Source of the DNA: Odobenus rosmarus divergens
Lineage: Eukaryota; Chordata; Mammalia; Carnivora; Odobenidae
Reading direction: 5' to 3'
Assembly: GCF_000321225.1 (NCBI RefSeq)
Contig: NW_004450464.1
Coordinates: 2,278,896-2,342,895, forward strand
Length of the DNA stretch: 64,000 nt
The stretch's first letter is position 1. Each line of letters opens with the position of its first letter. Shown piece by piece: positions 60,205 through 64,000 of the stretch. A program made the translations under genes and the position numbers. The notes beneath the pieces were generated by a model that saw nothing but the letters and a program-made list of their open reading frames with translations, made no database searches and had not been told where the DNA came from.

Positions 60205-60470
60205 ATTTTAAGCACCTATTCAAATGCCACCTCTGTAATTATTTCACTGACTGGAGACAAAAATCACTTCATCTTATAATTCCACAGCAATAGCATAGCA
60301 TTCTTCACACTCTATAATAGTCCATTGTTCTGTACCTACATTGTAAAGTATCTATCTAACTAGATTACTGACCGCTCTCAGGCAGGAAATATTTATTTTC
60401 ATGTCTTTATCTCTAGTACCTGGGCCCTGTGGATGCTCAAATAGATACTGAATTAAATTGAATTTCTTCC
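60205..60470 (+). repeat. L2 LINE 3' end, second copy
   Basis: 'caaatgccacctctgtaatt', 'actgaccgctctcaggcagg', 'tctttatctctagtacctgg' and 'atgctcaaatagatactgaa' repeat the same terminal L2 blocks, so this is a separate insertion. Confidence 0.65.
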
Positions 60471-61544
60471 ATGATTATATAAAACTACAACTAAAATAGT
60501 TCAGAAAAAAATTCACAAGGAAGACCGAATCACTGAGCAGCTCATACTTTTGTGTTTGTAAATCATCTCCACCCTCAGGCTTATTTGAAATTGCACACTA
60601 ATTCTGACAAAAGAAAAATCTAAACCAGAAGATACCTGGACAATCACTTTATTCCATCATATCAGTTGTGCCTTAAACAGGATATCGGATTCTTTATAAA
60701 ATTAAAACTAGCAATAAAGCAAATTTGAAAGTTTAGTTTTTACTTAGATAAAAATTACAACTTGTATTACTTCATATATTTTTCCTCTTTGAACAGTGCA
60801 GAAATATGCTTTTTTACTGATGCCTTTGCATCTAGAATATTAGTCACACTCAAAAATAAATACCAACCTTTGAATCTAACCCTAGAATGAAAAGTGACAT
60901 GTTTTCCTAAAAGTAGCTCTTCTAGTCGTATGGAAATATAAGTATGTGACATCTAGACTATATTGGTTCAAGGAATGACATTGACTAGAACCATTCTGAA
61001 ATATATCTTGCACCCTATGAATTAATGTCAGCTCTTTGACAGGTTTTTTTTTTTTTTACCTTTTCTAAAGACCTGAGACTACTAAGCATAATTATATAAG
61101 TATTATTATAATTGTAAGCATTCTTAATAATTACAACTTTTCAATAATAAAGACCACTTCTTAAAACATATAAAGGATGACAGCTTATCATTTACCATAG
61201 TATTTCTAGATATTGAGATTAGCATTGATTTTTTGTATGCATTTCAAACTTAATTTTTCATTGACTTTCCTTCAGATACTCTACTGATGAATTATTTCAA
61301 ATACCAAAAGTTTGAGAAAACAAACACATATGTGGAGATGGTTCTATTAGGGAATGATCATGTTATAATTAACGTTAAAACTGCTGAGTGCAAAGGGAGA
61401 ATAATATTTAGAGAAAGGCAAACTATTAAAAAATAACAACTTAAATGTGAAAGCTTTTTTTATAAGACAAATTCATTATACTAATAATTCAAGGGAATAT
61501 TTTACTTTTGCTTATACTATTCTGCTTCTCAGACCAAGTATCAC
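60471..61544. other. AT-rich sequence, no feature recognised
   Basis: Contains a T-run at about 61046-61058. No gene signal. Confidence 0.4.
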
Positions 61545-61830
61545 ATTACCCAGCATTTCTCAAATTATATTCTGTAGGCAGGTAATCCTGTAGGGTCTTC
61601 CATGGAAAAAAGGCCAAATGGTCCAGTAGGTTTGGAAAGCCATGCATGGCCTATCCCCCTCTTGAGAATTTACACACATAAAGCACACTAAAGGCTCACA
61701 GAAATCCAGGAGTGACGTTCACAGTTTAACTTAAAATTTTTCAAGCTTATTTGGCCATGATACTCTTTTATTCATGAACTCTGTTAAAAGCCACAGGAAC
61801 AGACTTTTTGGGGGGTTCTTGCCTTTTCAT
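61545..61830 (+). mobile_element. hAT-Charlie-like MER element
   Basis: The left end 'cagcatttctcaaattatat' and, further on, 'tttttcaagcttatttggcc' with 'atgatactcttttattcatg' resemble the ends and middle of non-coding Charlie MERs. Subfamily not assigned. Confidence 0.5.
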
Positions 61831-62369
61831 AATAGCTCTGAAGATTACGTTATATGAATTATGATTTTGCTGGCTATAATTCATTTTCATAGTATTTAGT
61901 CTTAAGAAATTGATTTACCACTGCCACACAAAATGGTAATTTGGCAGGTCATTATAGACTTCTAAATACACATGCAATATCCATATTTATATGTAAACAT
62001 ATGTCTCTTTTTAACAAATTCATCTGTATAAAATAATACTAAGATACTTCAGAGTGTTCATTCTCTGGTATAAATTTAAAGATTGCCAGCTGGATTTGAC
62101 AAATTAGTGTGCCTAGAACAGAGCTAGAATTTTAAACTGAGAATTAGAAATATATTTAATTAGATAAGGATAAACAATAATTGACCTAAGTGTTGAAGAG
62201 CATAAGGAGAAATTTAGAGTTGGAGTCAGCATGTTGCAGCCACTGGTAGGTTTTGTTTTTTATTTCTTAAAAAACAGGAACAACATTCTTATGCCTACTT
62301 TCAGATCATTCAATGAAGAGGAGTGATCAGATAAGACTTTCTGCAAGTTCATCTCTCATCTTTTCATTT
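61831..62369. other. Unique AT-rich sequence
   Basis: No feature recognised. Confidence 0.4.
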
Positions 62370-63265
62370 CTCTGCCTCCGGACCATGTAGTCTGCCTCTT
62401 TTCAGTTTCTTTGAATGACCTGAACATGATGGTAGCAAATTTGTGATCTAAATCCCATTTCCTCTCACCTTTTCAAGACTATTATTACATCATCTTTCTT
62501 CAGCACCATCAATTTTTCTCTCTTCTGGAATATCCCTGTAAGATTGCTATTATTACTTCCATCCTAAAACAAAAAAAATGCCTTGATCCAATATTCCTCT
62601 CCAATTCTTGCCCCACTTTTCTGCTTCCTTTAGAACAAAAATGCTAGAAAGTGCTATTCTTTTTTATTTTTCTCCACTAATTCCTTAAAATCCACACAAT
62701 ATATTTTATCTATTTTCAAAGTCACCAATGACTTCCATATTACTTATTCCATAAGGCCCATAAGCTTCCTCTGCTACTCCTCAGTCCTTGTTTTCTGCAC
62801 ACCTTCCTTGCCCCTTCTGCTCCAGTCATAGTGAGCTTTGCTGTTCTTCAAATGTGCCAAGCACCCACTTTCTCAGAGTGTTTGCACCTGCTGTACCTTC
62901 TACCTGAAATTCTCTTCCCTCAGTTATTCACAGAGCTTATTCCCCCACTTTCTTTACATTTCTGTATCAAATGTCACCTCATTGTGAAATTTCCCTGACC
63001 ATTTACATAAATTAAGTACCCCATACTCTGATACTTCCTTTCATCTTCTACCCCACTTCATTTTTTACCAGCATCTATCAATTGAACAAATAAGTGTTCA
63101 ATATTCATTTGTCCATTTGCCATTGTCTATCTCACTTACTTTATAATGTAAGCACTACATGGCAGATGTCTTGTTACTGTGTTCTTAGCTGTTTACCTGG
63201 CTATGGAATAGTGCCCACTATGCAAGAGATATTCATTGAATATTTGCTGAATAAATTAATGTAAA
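62370..63265 (+). repeat. L2 LINE with part of its reverse-transcriptase region
   Basis: The first part (62370-62765) parallels the 5' side of the L2 RT-coding region: 'attcttgccccacttttctg', 'cttcctttagaacaaaaatg', 'caaagtcaccaatgacttcc'. After a jump (internal deletion), the 3' end follows from 62815: 'gctccagtcatagtgagctt', 'gtttgcacctgctgtacctt', 'ctacctgaaattctcttccc', 'atgtcacctcattgtgaaat', 'ttgctgaataaattaatg'. It has no open frame and is an ancient relic. Confidence 0.75.
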
Positions 63266-63371
63266 CATATATCAAATGCTTGGTATGCCCAGGATAATAG
63301 ATTAGGCATTGAAGAGCTCAATTATGAAGAAGGTATAGGTTTATCAATCTTTTCTTTGTAGCAATTTATAT

Positions 63372-64000
63372 GTCTTTTTTATTATTATGTTAATCACCAT
63401 ACATTACATCATTAATTTTTGATATAGTGTTTCATGATTCATTGTTTGTGTAAAATACCCAGTGCTCCATTCAGTACGTGCCCTCTTTAATACCCATCAC
63501 AGAATAACCCATCCCCCCACTCCCCTCCCCTCTAGAACCCTGTTTGTTTCTCAGAGTCCATAGTCTCTCATGGTCTGTCTCCCCATCTGATTCCCCCCTT
63601 CATTTTTCCCTTCCTACTTTTTTTTTTTAACATATAATGTATTATTTGTTTCAGAGGTACAGGTCTGTGATTCAACAGTCTTACACAATTCACAGCACTC
63701 ACCATAGCACATACCCACCCCAATGTCTATCACCCCAGCCACCCCATCCCTCCCACCCCCCACCACCCCAACAACCCTCAGTTTGTTTCCTGAGATTAAG
63801 AATTCCTCATCAGTAAGATCATATGATACATCTTTTTCTGATTAACTTATTTCGCTCAGCATAATACCCTCCAGTTCCATCCATGTCGTTGTAAATGGCA
63901 AGATTTCATTCCTTTTGATGGCTGCATAATATTCCATTGTGTATATATACCACCTCTCCTTTATCCATTCATCTGTCGATGGACATCTTGGCTCTTTCCA
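63372..64000 (-). mobile_element. L1 3' end, continues past right edge
   Basis: T-run and (ATT) tail at 63376-63388, then 'gttaatcaccatacattaca', the C-rich 'tccccccactcccctcccct' block, 'catataatgtattatttgtt', and the ORF2 C-terminal antisense ('tgatggctgcataatattcc') up to the window end. It closely follows the order seen at 36841-37500, so it is the same young carnivore L1 group. Confidence 0.92.

Noticed and set aside
1..64000. CRISPR array, prophage, operon or other prokaryotic system
   Set aside because: No spaced repeat arrays, no ribosome-binding-site/ORF organisation and no long intact ORFs; all large-scale structure is mammalian repeats.

Overview
The window is nuclear DNA from a carnivoran mammal. 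It is AT-rich and CpG-poor, has no continuous host gene, and is packed with mammalian retrotransposons. The diagnostic elements are tRNA-Lys-type CAN SINEs, which open with a GGGCGCCTGGGTGGCTCAG-type head, run through a CT-rich body and end in AAATAAATAAA. Long and short L1 elements also carry the carnivore L1 3' end. The SINE wording fits arctoid caniforms (bears, pinnipeds, mustelids) better than canids; I cannot name a species.

Layout. 1-708 is the 5' UTR of a minus-strand L1 that runs off the left edge. 709-8990 is mostly unique sequence with old L2 and MIR pieces. 8990-10900 is an old minus-strand L1, and 12.4-13.3 kb is an L2. 13.8-15.0 kb is an L1 ORF2 segment inserted in inverted orientation. 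16.6-16.9 kb is a hAT transposon. 18.9-21.8 kb holds an old L1 broken by a local 117-bp duplication and by a second, younger L1. 23.7-27.2 kb is a long old plus-strand L1 carrying a small twin-primed L1 and a solo MLT1-type LTR. 27.2-36.8 kb is mostly unique with MIR, L2, hAT and L1 scraps and two candidate exons. 36.8-38.5 kb is a twin-primed L1. 38.5-43.7 kb is largely unique. 43.7-45.5 kb is an old L1 with a SINE in it, followed by two more SINEs. 47.8-54.6 kb is an essentially full-length but decayed L1 (5' UTR, ORF1, ORF2, 3' UTR) bounded by a 12-bp target-site duplication. 54.6-63.3 kb is unique sequence with SINEs, MIR and L2. 63.37 kb to the end is the 3' part of another minus-strand L1.

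By my boundaries about one third of the window is L1. None of the L1 copies has intact ORFs, so none should be autonomous now. The elements work together only historically: L1 machinery explains the target-site duplications and A-tails of the SINEs and L1s, and the nesting gives a relative insertion order. No rRNA, tRNA gene, CRISPR array, operon or other prokaryotic feature is present. I found no convincing new biological system. The most unusual observations are the 117-bp templated duplication with a hairpin at its junction, the cluster of three L1 inversions of twin-priming type, and three exon-like islands without known identity.
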